From positions 312,195 through 376,194 of the forward strand of contig MNCI01001825.1 in assembly GCA_015680685.1 (NCBI GenBank): 64,000 nt of DNA. Direction: 5' to 3'. The notes under the pieces are model-generated. The model did not search any database. It had not been told where the DNA came from and saw only the letters and a list, made by a program, of their open reading frames with translations. Source of the stretch: Gnetum montanum. Its lineage: Eukaryota; Streptophyta; Gnetopsida; Gnetales; Gnetaceae. The translations under genes and the position numbers were made by a program. This document shows, one piece after another, positions 46,561 to 58,871 of the stretch. The first letter of the stretch is position 1. Each line of letters begins with the position of its first letter.

Positions 46561-49430
46561 ATATATAATTATATGTTTTGTCCTTTTTTTCTAGAAATAA
46601 GTATTTGCAATTACAAGATGGCATACACTTTCATTGACTCTCCTAATATGAGTTCAAATTGAAAGGACAATGTATTGCAAATTAAACCAGTCCTACAACT
46701 TATCCAAATTTTTTTAAAAAAAATATTTTAAACTTTATCCCATCATTATCAGAACATGATGTCAACACAAATAGTGGAAAAAGACCTCCTTGACTCAAAT
46801 CGCATATGGAGTACTTTTCCTACATAAGTGTTGTAGATTGTTGAAGTTTATGTAAATTACATCGAAACTGAGAGTCCAGTCGCAGTCCTGCTGTAAAAGT
46901 ACTCCGAGTTACATTCCTTAAGCTTTGCTTTTAGCATGTAAAATCTTAGAAGCATCTATGTATGTCTGAAAGCAGAGTGTTTCCCCAAAATAAACGCACT
47001 GGAAGAGTCTTTCCAAGTGGTTGATGTGTACGTAAACCAAACGAGCATACCAAACACAGTTCTGGAGGGTCTTGTCAACAAACACCAATTCTAAATGTGA
47101 ACTGCAGACCCCTTTTTAGTTGAATACAGGGAAACCAGCACATCAAACCTGATCAAAATCGTCAAAAAAAGTGCTTCAAAGAAATCTGCCTCGTGGAAAA
47201 AGCTCATGCTTTGTTTCCGTCAAATTGACGTGACAATGCACCTAATCAGACTCGCTCACACACACACAGAAGAGGGAAAAAGAAGAATATGTGGTGCTGC
47301 TTCTTTCGTTTTTGTTCACCAATACCCATTGATGATGGTGATCTACAGATTTAGTAGAAATGCAGGACTTATTCTCATGCAGGGTCCTCCTGCTCCCGCC
47401 ATGCCAAAAATTAGTGAATTTTATCTATTTTTTTCAGATGCAACGGGGGCCAATGTGCAACGGGGGCCAATGTGCCGTTTAGAGGATTTAATGGCGTCAA
47501 ACTCTGATGGTGCTTTTTTGTAAGTGGTTCGATTACAGGTGGACCCATGATCTTGGGAGATCAGTTGGTGGGCCAGAATCAACATTCCAACCCATCAATC
47601 TCCCACCCTCCCTGTTTGCAAAATTACTGAATTGGTCTCTCTTACATATGATTAGGCCTTCCCAGAAAGAGACCCCCCAATTGATGTCAGCATCAAGTGC
47701 TTTCATGTGATACAATATCCCCTTTGATGACCAAAAACAATTCTTTTTAGTTTTTTCCTTTATAAATCTTTTGGATAGATATTTATCTATGCTAGTAGGT
47801 TTAATAAGACTCATTAACGTATGATACAAGAAATCTTTTCAAAAGAAACCAGATAAAATTAGAAGAAAATTTACCATACCAGCCTTTTTCAGATTTCAAC
47901 GGATAGATGAATACATACATCAGTACAGTCGTGGGTTGTTCTGCGGGGCGAATTCTGGAACAAACCAGCCAGTCAGCCTAGCGGGAGTTGTCACCAACTA
48001 ATTTTTTTTGTGGAATGGCAATTTCCAGATACAGATGCAAGATTTTTGTCTGTTTCTTTCCTTTTTGCAACTGTGACGCAGTTTGTTCCGGATTTGTTCC
48101 AACATATCACCTTTCATTTTCGGAGCAATTCAGACTTTTGGGTTATGTTTCTTTATTTTATCTGAGAAGTCATTTCCAGCGCCGAACTGTTGGAAAACCG
48201 CGTTTCGTATTCATGAATCAACTAGGCTTATGCGTTTGTGTAATCCAGCTTAGGGTTGCCAATTGGTTGTCTTTTTAATATCTTGGAAGTCATTGATGCA
48301 CATTAATGACAATGAACAAAATTCGTGCATGCAGGAATGTGACAAATTCAGAATTTGACTTCTTGGTATAGCACAAATGCATTTTTTCCATTGGCATGTG
48401 ACTTGGCTGAGGACCATGCCACACGGGTCGGTCGATTTTGCGCCGCTTATGATGCTAAAAAGGTCAGCACAGAAAATGGCACTACAAAATTGGGTCAAAA
48501 AGATCTTTACCTGGCCTGGCGACATGACTTTTCCTTGGCTCTCACAGGCCTTCTTGTTGGTTTTCCCACCAAATTGCCTTAGCCTCCTCTGTCCTTTCAC
48601 ATGAGAAATCCGTTATACACCAAAAAGCTTATTATTATTATTACTGCCCTTGATTTCCTTTTTGGCCATCAGTGGAAACAAGCAAATAGTTGAAATGTAT
48701 AAACGAATTTGTGACCTTTATGTTCAGAATCTCAGCTTTTGAACGACTGCCTGCCTGCCAGACTTCAAATTTCGTTATGCTGATATTCCACCCTATTTCA
48801 CGAGCACATTTTGAAAAGAAAGAGTTCTACAATTTGCGTTGGCCCAATATAACTTCCAAACAAGTTTCAATGTTCTCTTAAGAGTTTTCTCATTAGGCTT
48901 TCAAAAGGACCAATATTTTCCTTTATAAAATAGTGTAACTTAAAACTCCGTAAGAAAGTTTTCAAGATTTGCTTAATAACTTCTCAAAGTACAATGCTCC
49001 ATTTATAAACCACAAAACTTCCAACTGCTACAAATCCATTGAAAACATAAAAAAACGTTTGCAAGCTTTTTTACATAAGAAGCCATCGGCTATTTTATAG
49101 GAACTCGTGAGGTTCTCACCACCCAAGAACTGACCCATTACAGTTCTGGTGGGCACCGGTTAATCTCTTAGAAACCATATACAGTATACATATAATGAGG
49201 ATATTGACAGGCTTTTCCACCTGCCATCTATGACAATACAAAATTTACAAAGATAGTTAAAAACCTTTTGAAAACTCGACTCTCATGTTTGTCCTCGCTA
49301 ACTACCATATACAACTCTCCAAACTGCTGAAAAACATGGAAGATCCATTACCAGGAACACAAAGAGTGCAAAGGCTTGTTAGATCAGCTCATATATAATA
49401 TGGTGGGAAAAGTGGCAAAATCAATTTTTT
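46561..49430. other. Low-copy intergenic region, no gene supported
   Basis: No protein similarity recognised on either strand. The longest frames (47206-47523, 48250-48600) lack start context, domain signals or introns. A 16-base unit AACGGGGGCCAATGTG is repeated at 47442-47473. The right part (about 49000-49430) probably includes the 3' UTR of the DUF1635 gene, but I cannot place its poly(A) site. Confidence 0.5.
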
Positions 49431-51113
49431 TCATTGTTGCATCTTGGCCAGTTTGGACGGAGGCCTTGGGTCATGAGCAAAATGGCCACATGCTGAGTTA
49501 ATGAAAGCTCTTTTGTTGGGGGTTATATTAGTAGAAGGTGTGTTGGGAGCCTGAAGAAGTGAAACCACTTGTGTTTGGGAAAAAGTGCTTTGATTTGCTG
49601 GGGTGTAACCAGTTGCAGAGCCTGGGACAATTTGGACTCCATTCCTGACAGGTGTAGTCAGTGGGGGTGGGCAAAGAAGAGGATTAATTACCGAAGAAGT
49701 GGGTATTGATACTAAAGGGATTTCAAAAGATTCTAAAGGAGGTGGTGGGTGTCTCCACTGGGGAAGAGGCCCTGCAAGCAGAAGGGTTTGAAGCAAAGGA
49801 CCTGCTTTCATTACTGCCTCCAGAAGCTTGCCTCTCTCTGGCAAAGATTTCATAATTACTTGTGGGTCAGCTTCAGGTGGCTCGGGAAGATGCAGTGGCA
49901 CCATGCTTGAAGCAGGCTCCCTAAATTCCTTGGGATTCATCATCATATTTGAAGTAACACTGACAACCTGTGGAAAAGACACATTGGGCTTAGTGTTAGT
50001 AACAATGGGATCAGCAGCAAGGTGATTCGGCAGGGTTTCTGTTTCCGCATTGGTTTGGGAACATGAGTTGACAATGCTGATGCGGTGAATTTTTTCAGAA
50101 ACCTTGGTATTATCAGGCTGAACTTGTTGAGAAGGTTTTTGGGTCACATCCCTTTCCTGAGATTCTCCTTTTGAAGGGGCATCATGATCAACCGTTTGTT
50201 GCTGTGGATGCTGCTTGCTGCTGCTGCTTTTCTGGTGGATATGCTTTTGGGCATTTGACAGCTCTTGCTGCTTTTGACACTTGACATCTCCTCCACAGCT
50301 AGAGGGACTCTTCATGGCTGTAGAAGCTTGCATAAGACTGTTATTCTGCGACTGAGTATTAGATTCCGCGAAGGATGCGCTACCATGAAGGATGGGCTGT
50401 GATTCAATATCCTGCATACAAGCTGACATGTATGAATGGGGTAATTCAGGGAGATTTGAAGGGTTTGAAATGTATTTTTGGTCTAATTCCAATTTAGAGC
50501 TGTCAATTCTATCTGCAGTGCATCCAACAGCCAAATGCATAGGTTGTAAGTTGTGAGTAGGGAATGACGACTGTTGGTAATCTTCCGAAAAAGAAAAAAA
50601 AGAATTCTGCAACAAATCCATGCCAGTTGAATCTGCAAGATTCGGCTTGGAAGGCTCCTGAATGGAAGACACTGTGTCAAACATGGACTGACCAGGAGAA
50701 GACACAAATGAGTGATGCTTGTAAGATCCTGAATTGCTTTCACATTCTGTGACACTTGAATCTCCCTTGTTAGATCTCCCAGCAGGACTATCTGGTTGAA
50801 GGCCAGATTGAAGTTCGTTAAGGCCCTTCTGCAGTAGTTTCTCTTGAAGCTTCTGGCACCTTTCTCTTGCCTCATCTCTTTCATGGAAAGCTGCAGACAA
50901 GAGACTCGTCAAGTGATTCGCATACTCCTCCTGATGCTTAATCTCCTCCTCCTGACGCTTAATCTCCTCCTCGTGACGCTTAATCTCCTCCTTGGCAGTT
51001 GACAGTGTTAATTCCGACTCTCTGAGGCGAAAAAGCAGATGCTTCAACTCCTCAGGATTCTGCATCATCATCCAAGGCTTCAGCAAACCAACGCTATACT
51101 CAAAACGACAGTT
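49431..51113 (-). CDS. DUF1635-family plant protein, exon 2 (main coding exon)
   Basis: Frame open from the acceptor to TGA at 49433-49431, giving 560 residues, or 574 with exon 1. N-terminal coiled coil: PEELKHLLFRLRESELTLS, then three heptads (EEIKRHE, EEIKRQE, EEIKHQE), then HLTSLLSAAFHERDEARERC. This is the DUF1635 signature. A long Ser/Gln/Asn-rich, probably disordered middle follows. Near residue 440 comes the conserved block GKLLEAVMKAGPLLQTLLLAGPLPQW (about 49842-49760) with RHPPPPL; the end is SACGHFAHDPRPPSKL. Molecular function is unknown for the family; plant-only distribution is general knowledge. Two phase-0 acceptors are possible: TTTAG at 51114 (exon start 51113) or TTGAG (exon start 51098), differing by five residues. 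Codon use is normal with no stops: this is the one apparently functional gene here. Confidence 0.88.
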   Translation of the reverse strand, partial: NCRFEYSVGLLKPWMMMQNPEELKHLLFRLRESELTLSTAKEEIKRHEEEIKRQEEEIKHQEEYANHLTSLLSAAFHERDEARERCQKLQEKLLQKGLNELQSGLQPDSPAGRSNKGDSSVTECESNSGSYKHHSFVSSPGQSMFDTVSSIQEPSKPNLADSTGMDLLQNSFFSFSEDYQQSSFPTHNLQPMHLAVGCTADRIDSSKLELDQKYISNPSNLPELPHSYMSACMQDIESQPILHGSASFAESNTQSQNNSLMQASTAMKSPSSCGGDVKCQKQQELSNAQKHIHQKSSSSKQHPQQQTVDHDAPSKGESQERDVTQKPSQQVQPDNTKVSEKIHRISIVNSCSQTNAETETLPNHLAADPIVTNTKPNVSFPQVVSVTSNMMMNPKEFREPASSMVPLHLPEPPEADPQVIMKSLPERGKLLEAVMKAGPLLQTLLLAGPLPQWRHPPPPLESFEIPLVSIPTSSVINPLLCPPPLTTPVRNGVQIVPGSATGYTPANQSTFSQTQVVSLLQAPNTPSTNITPNKRAFINSACGHFAHDPRPPSKLAKMQQ

Positions 51114-52236
51114 CTAAACTTAAAAAACAGAAACGGAAAGTTATTCAGTGGTGCATTTAGGAGAGGAAAATTGACAGATTTTGTAACTAATCAGCCTTAT
51201 AATCAAACACCCAGAAGCCTGCCTGCAGTTACAGACACTTAGCAAAATCAAGACTAACGCACGCCTAGTATGGCGAGAGATCACAATAGTATCTTCAGCC
51301 ACAAAATAAAAAGCTGTAAATCTTCAAAGCCCCCTGTGCTGATCTAAACATCCAAAAACCAACCTCAAGATAAAGTTAAAAGCTGTATAAACCACATATC
51401 ATAGCCAAGTTGGACCTTACTGAGCTCTCAAAAGTGGATATTAACATGAAGTCTACTGATGTCAGGGAAATGACCATATACACCGAGCGCTTCATCGTAC
51501 AATTAGGAGAACAAATCTCCCAACAAACAATTGAGCAATTACAAACAGAGCAGAAACCTCAAAAGCAACTGGCATTTCTAAATGTTGCGTTAACGAGTGT
51601 CAAGGTTAAAAAGAGACAGGTAGAAGAAGAGGACTGAAAGAATCTGGTATACAAACGGCAACTAGCCATTACGGCATCTAATGCTCAACGGTTGGATGCA
51701 ACTGGAAAACATAATGTGATGTGGTTACGCAACGCCAAAGTTTCAATTCTACACTGCTTCACAAACTCTCGTTCCCGGCCAAGAGTGATGTGTCAATCAT
51801 CAGCAAAGAGTTAAATAGCCAGGTACATCGTCCAAGACAATCTAGAATCACCCAAATCTGACAATAGCGGCCTTCCAATGTCAGACAGAGTCATCAATAA
51901 CATCAAACAAAAAGCAAGGCAGCCTGACGGAAACTCTTTCTGAACCATAGCACATGTAAGAAACCCTCAAGAAGCAAAAAACCAAACACAACACACACAC
52001 ACACACGAAAAGCGAGAATGTAACCAAACATCAAGATCCCAAATTCCAAATCACACAAAAATGTTTTATCCAACCAAACTTCAAGAACCCAAAACCAAGC
52101 AAACAACACACAACTCCCAGAGATGCAGACAACCTAAACCCCACTACAAGAAACAACGAAAATGACCGGCCATTCACCACATTTGCAGAGCTTAAACCAA
52201 TTCAAGACCAAAAAAGCATCACAAAGAACAACATAC

Positions 52237-52278
52237 CTGAGCCTGGAAGGCACCCCATTGGCTCACAGAGGACAGCAT
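52237..52278 (-). CDS. DUF1635-family plant protein, exon 1 (14 codons)
   Basis: ATG at 52278-52276 opens MLSSVSQWGAFQAQ and ends CAG before a GTATG donor (52236-52232). Phase 0 matches both exon-2 acceptors, leaving an intron of about 1.12 kb. A very short first coding exon ending in a W-x-x-x-Q-type stretch fits my recollection of this family, but transcript evidence is needed. The intron (51114-52236) holds a (CA)n run near 51988-52006 and nothing else recognised. Confidence 0.7.
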
Positions 52279-52524
52279 TGTGCTTGTGAGGCTTCTTCAC
52301 CCAGGATGGCCTGAAACTTAAAAGCAAGGAACCCTTTCCTCCCTCAGCAGCCCCAAACCAAGATCAGAAACAGAGACAGAACTTTCTTCACTCTGCACAC
52401 TAAGTGATTGAGTAGCAGAAAGCACAACAGACACACACACACAGAATCCGGGACAGTAGTGCCTACTACTACTGCCAATATGCAGTACTAATAATACTAG
52501 TGTGCAAACAACTGTCTGCTCTCC

Positions 52525-52530
52525 TATATA
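52525..52530 (-). promoter_or_regulatory. TATA box of the DUF1635 gene
   Basis: Minus-strand TTTATATAGGAG places transcription start near 52495 and a 5' UTR of about 220 bases with no further intron seen. A (GA)n stretch lies upstream (52650-52668 on the plus strand as (TC)n), as is common in plant promoters. Confidence 0.5.
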
Positions 52531-52649
52531 AAGGCCTCAGGATTCATGATAGCAGGCAAGACCGCATTGATGCTGAAAGCACCAACAATTAAATGCCCCC
52601 AAACAAGCAAGTAATATTCTCCCTCCCTATGCTTGTAAATTTCTTTCCC

Positions 52650-52668
52650 CTCTCTCTCTCTCTCTCTG
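52650..52668. repeat. (TC)n microsatellite
   Basis: About nine TC units 120 bp upstream of the TATA box of the DUF1635 gene. Read on the gene's strand it is a GAGA-type element, a possible promoter component. Confidence 0.7.
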
Positions 52669-52699
52669 TGGAATCGAGATCAGCAACAGCAACAAGTAG

Positions 52700-55260
52700 C
52701 CTTAGCAACCACTACCACCGCCGATTGATGGGGCCCTCATGCTGCTATTCTCGTGCACTCCTGGCCGACAGAAGACATTTTACTTCAATCTTACGATGAG
52801 AGAAAAAAACACAAAAGTGGGAAAAAATTGCACTCCCCGAAACTCAGAAACGCCCACATTCCAGCCCTAGTCACTGTGCAGAAAAATTAAAAAAATATCT
52901 ACCACGAAAGGCAAAAGCGATGAGGCGCCCCAGATTCCATTCCAAGGCGCAAACACAAGCAACATCATTTTATTTACAGATTTACAGTGCCCTGCAAACC
53001 AAAACTTACCCCTTCGGCATTTGATTTTTCACAGTGTCTGCATGCACGGGTTTTGATTATGTCCAAGGCGTAGTGCCTCAAAAAGCCAATCCTGCCCCTC
53101 CTCCTCCTTCTCCTCCTCCTCCTTCTTCCTCCTATTTCCCTCCTCGCGCCAAGACCCAGACCCAGACCCAGACCCAGGCCCAGGCCCAAGGGCGGGCCGC
53201 TCGAAGTTTGAACGTTTGTGCTTTAGAAAAAGAGAAAGGGCAAGAAAATCCCCAAAAAAACAAAACCCCCAACTCCCGCCGCAACTACTTTTTTGGCCTG
53301 CCTGCGGCAATTGACCTTCGCTGAATTCGTTAGCAACCAAACAAAAATCTCTAGAAAAGTCTCCACCCAGCAAAACCAGAAAAAAACGAAAAAGAAAAAT
53401 TAACAACTGGCTAAGTATTTACCCATAACCATTCCTGTTACAGCGGGAATTCTCTCACGGAACGCGGAAATACGTATCACACTGTAAAGTCCTCACAAGT
53501 GCATCGTAAAACAGTTACCTTGCTACTGGCATTGGCGGTATTGACGTCATATCGCTGCACTGTTGTTTTGTATGGCAACGCAGCCTAGGATAGGATAATA
53601 TAGGACAGGATAGGATACTGTGCACGCGCAATACAGTAATAAAATACAGTGCAACGGTTAGCCTTGCAAATGCAAATGCACTGTCGCTACGCGCCAAATC
53701 GGCGTTTTTGTGGTGCAGTATCGAGCGGCGTATCATGAACATGTCTATGACTTTGCAAAAGTTACCGAATGAACGAAGGAAGGAATGCAGCTATTATAGA
53801 ATATACGAGATTTGGGAATTAAGAAAGAGCGACATGATACAAAGTTAATTGCCCTGTATCGCAGTGCAGTGCCCGAGAAAACCGAAGAACCCGCACATGT
53901 GACCCTCAAATCTCAAAGCAAGCAGGCAACCAAGTTCTGTTTACTGCCCTGTTTTGTTTCCTTGTGTTCTGTTTCCGTGAAAACCGACGACCTTGGCAGC
54001 TTGTGGAACGCCCACGTGTCGGTGCCCAAGCGTTTATCACCTTACCTTCAACTCTCTTCCACTCTACTTGGTAACTGCAAGGGTCTTGCCTGGGTAATCT
54101 TATGTCACAGCCTTGGTTTTATAAGGTAGCATTGAGTTATTATAAGAAACAATTCCTAAACCAGAATTTTATAAGATCATAGTAGTGGAAGTAAGTAAAA
54201 ATTTTAGTTTCCATTTCAATTCAACTCAACTGCTCTCTGCTCTTAACCCTGGCACTGGTAGCTGCGCTTGTGAACCTAATCCATTTGTCATTTGGCCACT
54301 TCCACTTTACTCCCACCCACGACTGCAACGCCGCCTGATCCTGCTACTCATCCTCCGCTTGGGTGTGTCAGTGTCTATGTTCGTTTCAGTTGTTTGTCTG
54401 GATTCATTCATGCATTCATTCATTCAGCATCCCACCTCAAATTCCTACATCGGTCCGCCGCTTGCTCAGTCGTGTAACATATCATAATATCATAGTTTAT
54501 TAATTTAGGCAACAAGGCTACTTGCTGCTACTGCTACCTCATTCGTTTAGCTTGCATTGGATATGGCAGATGACGCCAAAACGCAGCAACAGTGGTGCAA
54601 CCGGCCCTAAAGAAAGAAAGATAGAGAAAAAAGATTTGAGGGGGCCTCCTCACGCTGAACAAGGTGGGCTCTTCGACAGTTTGACGCCCACAACCGCAAC
54701 CGCAAACACAACAAAAGACGTGCATCCGTGATTGAAATTGAATATGGATCTCGATGGATTGCTATTTGTGGATTGCTATTTTCGCAGCCCAGTCCAGCCC
54801 TGCATCTGCATGTGAAGCCTGTTATGGTCATGGTGATGTGATCGCCCTGGAACCGTTTTCAACAGCATTGTTTCCACCCTTCATAAGAATTGCAGCAAAA
54901 CTTCTACATCAGGTTGGCAATACAACGACACCACTCTGGGTTCGCGAACAAATTCACAAGTAAAGATCGGTAAAAATGATAATAACCTGTTGGAGTCGGG
55001 GGCAGGTTAACATGAACCTAAGTATTGAGAAACGTGATATGAATGACATGTATCTTGTAATTCTTTGTTGAAGATGTGAATGGACTTGTAGCAAAAGACT
55101 AATATTTTGGGCGGTGCAGGGTTGCCATAATTCAACAGGGCTCTCGGTGATTTCGCGTTTGATTTGATGTTGAAATCCTTATGGTGGATTGTAAATGTGC
55201 TTGGTTAGGTGGAAAATTGTTTGAAGCAGTAAAAGATTGCTAAGGTTTTGATCTATTTGT
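52700..55260. other. Low-copy region upstream of the DUF1635 gene, no gene supported
   Basis: Contains simple repeats only: CCTCCT/CTTCTC runs (53095-53140), six-base CCCAGA/CCCAGG units (53155-53190), TAGGA units (53586-53618) and ATTC units (54404-54428). Frames across the first two give poly-Arg, Gly-Leu or Pro artefacts. GC is visibly higher than in the retrotransposons. I recognise no conserved protein. Confidence 0.5.
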
Positions 55261-55267
55261 ATGTTAA

Positions 55268-55561
55268 GGATAAGTAGAAAGTAATATATTTCATCTGAAG
55301 TAGTTTGGGGATAACTCGAAAGTGGGTGGCTTTGCAATGTCAAAAGAGATCTTTGCAACTTTGAACTCTATGGCATTTAGGATTGTACAATTGGAATCCA
55401 TTGTTAAAGTCATAGGATAAGTAGAAAGTAATATATTTCATCTCAAGTAGTTTGGGGATAACTAGAAAGTGGGTGGCTTTGCAATGTCACAAGAGATGTT
55501 TGCAACTTTGAACTCTATGGCATTTAGGATTGTACAATTGGAATCCATTGTTAAAGTCATG
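55268..55561 (+). repeat. 147-bp tandem duplication at the 5' end of a LINE
   Basis: Two copies (55268-55414 and 55415-55561) differ at only about four or five positions. Each includes an ATG context (GCAATGTCA) and encodes FATLNSMAFRIVQLESIVKV. Possibly a duplicated LINE promoter/ORF1 start unit. Confidence 0.85.
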
Positions 55562-57956
55562 GTTGTAGTAAAAAGTTACAAACCATTCCATCAATCGTAG
55601 AGTTAAAAGATTCATTGTCAAATGTTGAAACAATTTAAGTTCAAACTAATATTAATACTCTACAATCAAAGGTAGATTCTCTTGAATAAAAAGTAACAAA
55701 AGCTCACTCAAGCTTAGAAACACTTACTAAAAAAATACATGAAGATGGAAGAAAAACATAACAAGATTCAAAATCTTTAAATTGTGAGAATTCTTAACAA
55801 ATAGGGTGAGAATCTTTTGCAAGTCATGTTACATTTCTTTATGAAACAAATACATATTTCTTCTATCCCAATTATTAGTGCAAATAGACTTGGCCCTAAG
55901 AGGGATAAACCTCAGAAGATTTTTATTAAGTTTGTTGATTGGCATAGAAGAGGTAAGGTTTGGAACAATAGAAGTATCGTGAAAGGATACTAGATTTGGA
56001 TTAATGAAGACTTAACCAAAAAAGAGTGTGCAAAAAAGTAGGTAGAATGGCAAAAAGTTAAACTAGAGTTGAAGGTAAAATTGCTTACTTAAACTATAAA
56101 TATATTTTAGTCATCAAGAAAACAGCAAATTCCCTAAAATAGAAATTGTTTGTCTCAACAAATTCACCTTCCAAAACGAGAAGTTCTAGTCCCCAAAAAA
56201 ATTTCTTCTATTACATGTGGTTTCCTTAATGTTAAAGGCTCATTGGCTAATAAAGTTGTTGCTTTAGATACTAGTCATTTCATCAATGATTTTGATCTAT
56301 TTATTTTTGCTAAAAATTGGAAAGAAAAAAATTCTCTCACTGCATTTACTCCCAGCTTTCATGTCATTTCTATTAGAAATAAGCATTTTAAGATAAGGGA
56401 TAGACCTTTTAGTTGAATTGCTTATTTAATTAAAAAGTCCAAAGATCATTCCATTAAAATACACAAAGTTGATGATAATAACTAATATTTGTGAGTTGAC
56501 CACATTTTATAGATTTATTTATATTGTTTTTGGTTATTTTGCTATGAGAGATTCTTAAATTTACAATTTGCGAATCTTTCACAGGAGCATAGAATTCTCC
56601 AAACTTGGTAAATTTTTTCTTTGTGAGGATTTTAATGCTTGTGTTTGACAAAATCAAATCCAAAGTCTTGATTAGAATCCTCATTTAAGTTTAGTAAAGA
56701 GTTTTGTTAGGTTCACAAAAGATCATTTGTTGATCATATTCCAAATCAAAGGGGTATTCCTTTTTTAGAATGGGGTCATTACTTTGCTTTTTTAATCCTT
56801 AATGACATCAGCAAATTTCCTTCCTTTTTCTATTTCACCTTTATTGAGCATTAAGCTAACTCTTGCATTGATCTTATCTTATTCACCCATGATAATATAA
56901 ATGCCATGAAAAACTTTCAAGTGGGAGAAAAACTCCCATAATCTCCTCATCATTATCTTAAATTCACTATTGTTGCTTTACTATAAGAAATGCAGAACTC
57001 ATTGTCTCATAGAAAACCTTTGTCAGTATTTTCAAACAAGAGTGGCTAACATGTTAGTCAACAATGATGGTGAGCTAGATTTTCCTAATGTTCTTCTTTC
57101 TACAGTTGCTCAAGTACAAATTAAGAAGAGGCTTACTTACAGAAAACCTTCGTTTGATGTCAATTGTTTGACAACTTGTAAGATGTTTTAGCTTTGCATT
57201 TCGATGCTTCAATGCTAAAAAGTTACAAAAAGCTTATTCAATTTTTTAAAAAAGAAGTCCATTAAAGAGGAGCCAGAAATAATGATTAGTAAGCTCAAAT
57301 CTAATCTAAAAAGCTTTTGGAATTTCTTCCAAGATAAACAAAAAAATGATTAGGACTTTTGCTTGTTTACTATTTAGAATTTTTTCAATAACCTTTTTCA
57401 TTAAGAGGCTTTCCCTATTGTGCAAGATAAATCTTGTATTCTTAAGTTATCCCTTTATAACATTTCTACATGAAATCAATGGTTATCTTTTGGCAAAGAT
57501 GTTAATGTTAATAAATTATCTACAAAGCTTCTTAAATGGGGTGGCCCATTGGTGTGAAAAGTAGTTTGCAATCTTCTTAATAAAGAGCTTTGACATCATT
57601 TAGATTGCTCTTGGTATTCTAGTCGAGTAGTCTTACTTCTCAAACAAGCACATAAGACATGTCTTAATAATTATTAATTGATTACAAGCAATTCAATATT
57701 CACTAAGCTATTAGGCACTCTTGGAGAATAAAATTAGATTGTAGGTAGAAATGCAAGGTCTTCATGCTTTAGGTGGAATCATTCTAGCATAAACCATCTA
57801 ATAACTTTCTGTTACTATGTGGAGAAAGCAAAAGTGCCAATCACAAGACTCTTATTTGTTTTGTTGATTTTTCCAAGACTTATGATTTTGTTACTTAACA
57901 TAAATGTTAGAAGAAATTGGATAGCATTAACATTCCACAAGATCTCCTTTCTACTA
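55490..57956 (+). pseudogene. LINE with ORF1, endonuclease and start of RT, decayed
   Basis: ORF1 remnants: MSQEMFATLNSMAFRIVQLE at 55490, a probably coiled Leu/Lys-rich stretch (about 55660-55740) and a nucleic-acid-binding-type end (IFIKFVDWHRRGKVWNNRS, WINEDLTKKECAKK, about 55915-56035). The endonuclease domain begins near 56210 (GFLNVKGSLANKV, 56150-56416 open) and reaches an ANSCIDLILFTHD-like motif near 56855. A linker follows and the first RT block ICFVDFSKTYDF near 57875. It is cut at 57956 by the LTR of element F. Probably the same LINE family as 17861-19835. Confidence 0.7.
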
Positions 57957-58857
57957 TGATGAGCAGCTAGGTACCCCTACGCCTAACCATGCGAATCACA
58001 GGCATTCACATACGACTCAGTCAAATTCTGTAGACTGTAAGCACTTTGCATACACTAGACCCTAACCAGCAAAACCTCGGGTTAGAACAGTTGTTGTCTT
58101 CCCAACCTCACTTGTGATGTTCTGATTGCGATGGTTAAGTGAGATTGAGAAAAATGATTTTTATGGCTTTTTCACTTTATCTTCTAGCGGCTAATTCTTG
58201 AAATGGAAAGTAACGAATGGAATATTACGTAATCTATAATTATCCTAATCTATATCTTAACTCTTTCTAGCATAAGTATTCGATCCCATATTCTGTGCAC
58301 ATCCTGAGCATCCCCTAACCACTATTGGGTTACCAGACATTAAGTGTCGTTGGGTTGCCAAGTGTTGGGTTTACGTTCAAGATGGTCGTACTTATGGTTT
58401 CTACGAACTATAAAAGAGTGATGGCAATTAAAGTAATAACAACAGAAACTTAAGGAATTATTAAAGCGTAGAAATATTAAAATATTAAATGCATCAAATG
58501 ACTAAGTCTAATTGCTACAAGGAATGCTTGAAAAGTTCATCTCTAATTCACTCCAATGGGCTCAGGTACATCAGCGCTCAAATAAAGAGCAACACACCTT
58601 TCTTACACCTACTACGAGCACTTGGAAAATATTCTAACTCTTGAGGAAACAAACTGTAAGAGCTTCACTACAACTACCAAAAAGGTACCTAAGTGTGGTG
58701 GAAGCCCACTTATTTATAGGCTAAAACAGGCTCCATGTAAACGGGGCCACGTAGACGCATGGATAGATGCATCAACGGGGCTGTGTCGACGCGGCTGCGT
58801 ATATGGGACCCCGTATACGCGGCCTAGTTGACGTATTGACTGTTTAATGCTTCATCA
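57957..58857 (-). repeat. 3' LTR of element F
   Basis: Minus strand: begins TGATGAAGCATTAAAC at 58857, U3 with GCGTATACGGGG and GTCGACGCGG-type repeats (58740-58835), TATA CTATAAATAAGTGG near 58715, AATAGTGG/TTGGTAACC repeats near 58320-58360, ends GCTGCTCATCA at 57957. Confidence 0.85.
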
Positions 58858-58871
58858 TACCCCCACGACTG
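58858..58871 (-). other. Polypurine tract of element F
   Basis: Minus-strand CAGTCGTGGGGGTA immediately before the 3' LTR, identical to the tract of element D. Confidence 0.8.

Noticed and set aside
47206-48604. Several frames of 65-116 codons in the low-copy region
   Set aside because: Overlapping on both strands, no family resemblance and no splice or start support.
52974-53406. Minus-strand frames of 71 and 125 codons (poly-Arg, Gly-Leu, Glu/Lys-rich)
   Set aside because: They are translations of CCTCCT and CCCAGA simple repeats, without conserved sequence.
54185-54963. Possible second gene upstream of the DUF1635 gene
   Set aside because: Short frames only, with ATTC repeats; no domain or splice evidence.
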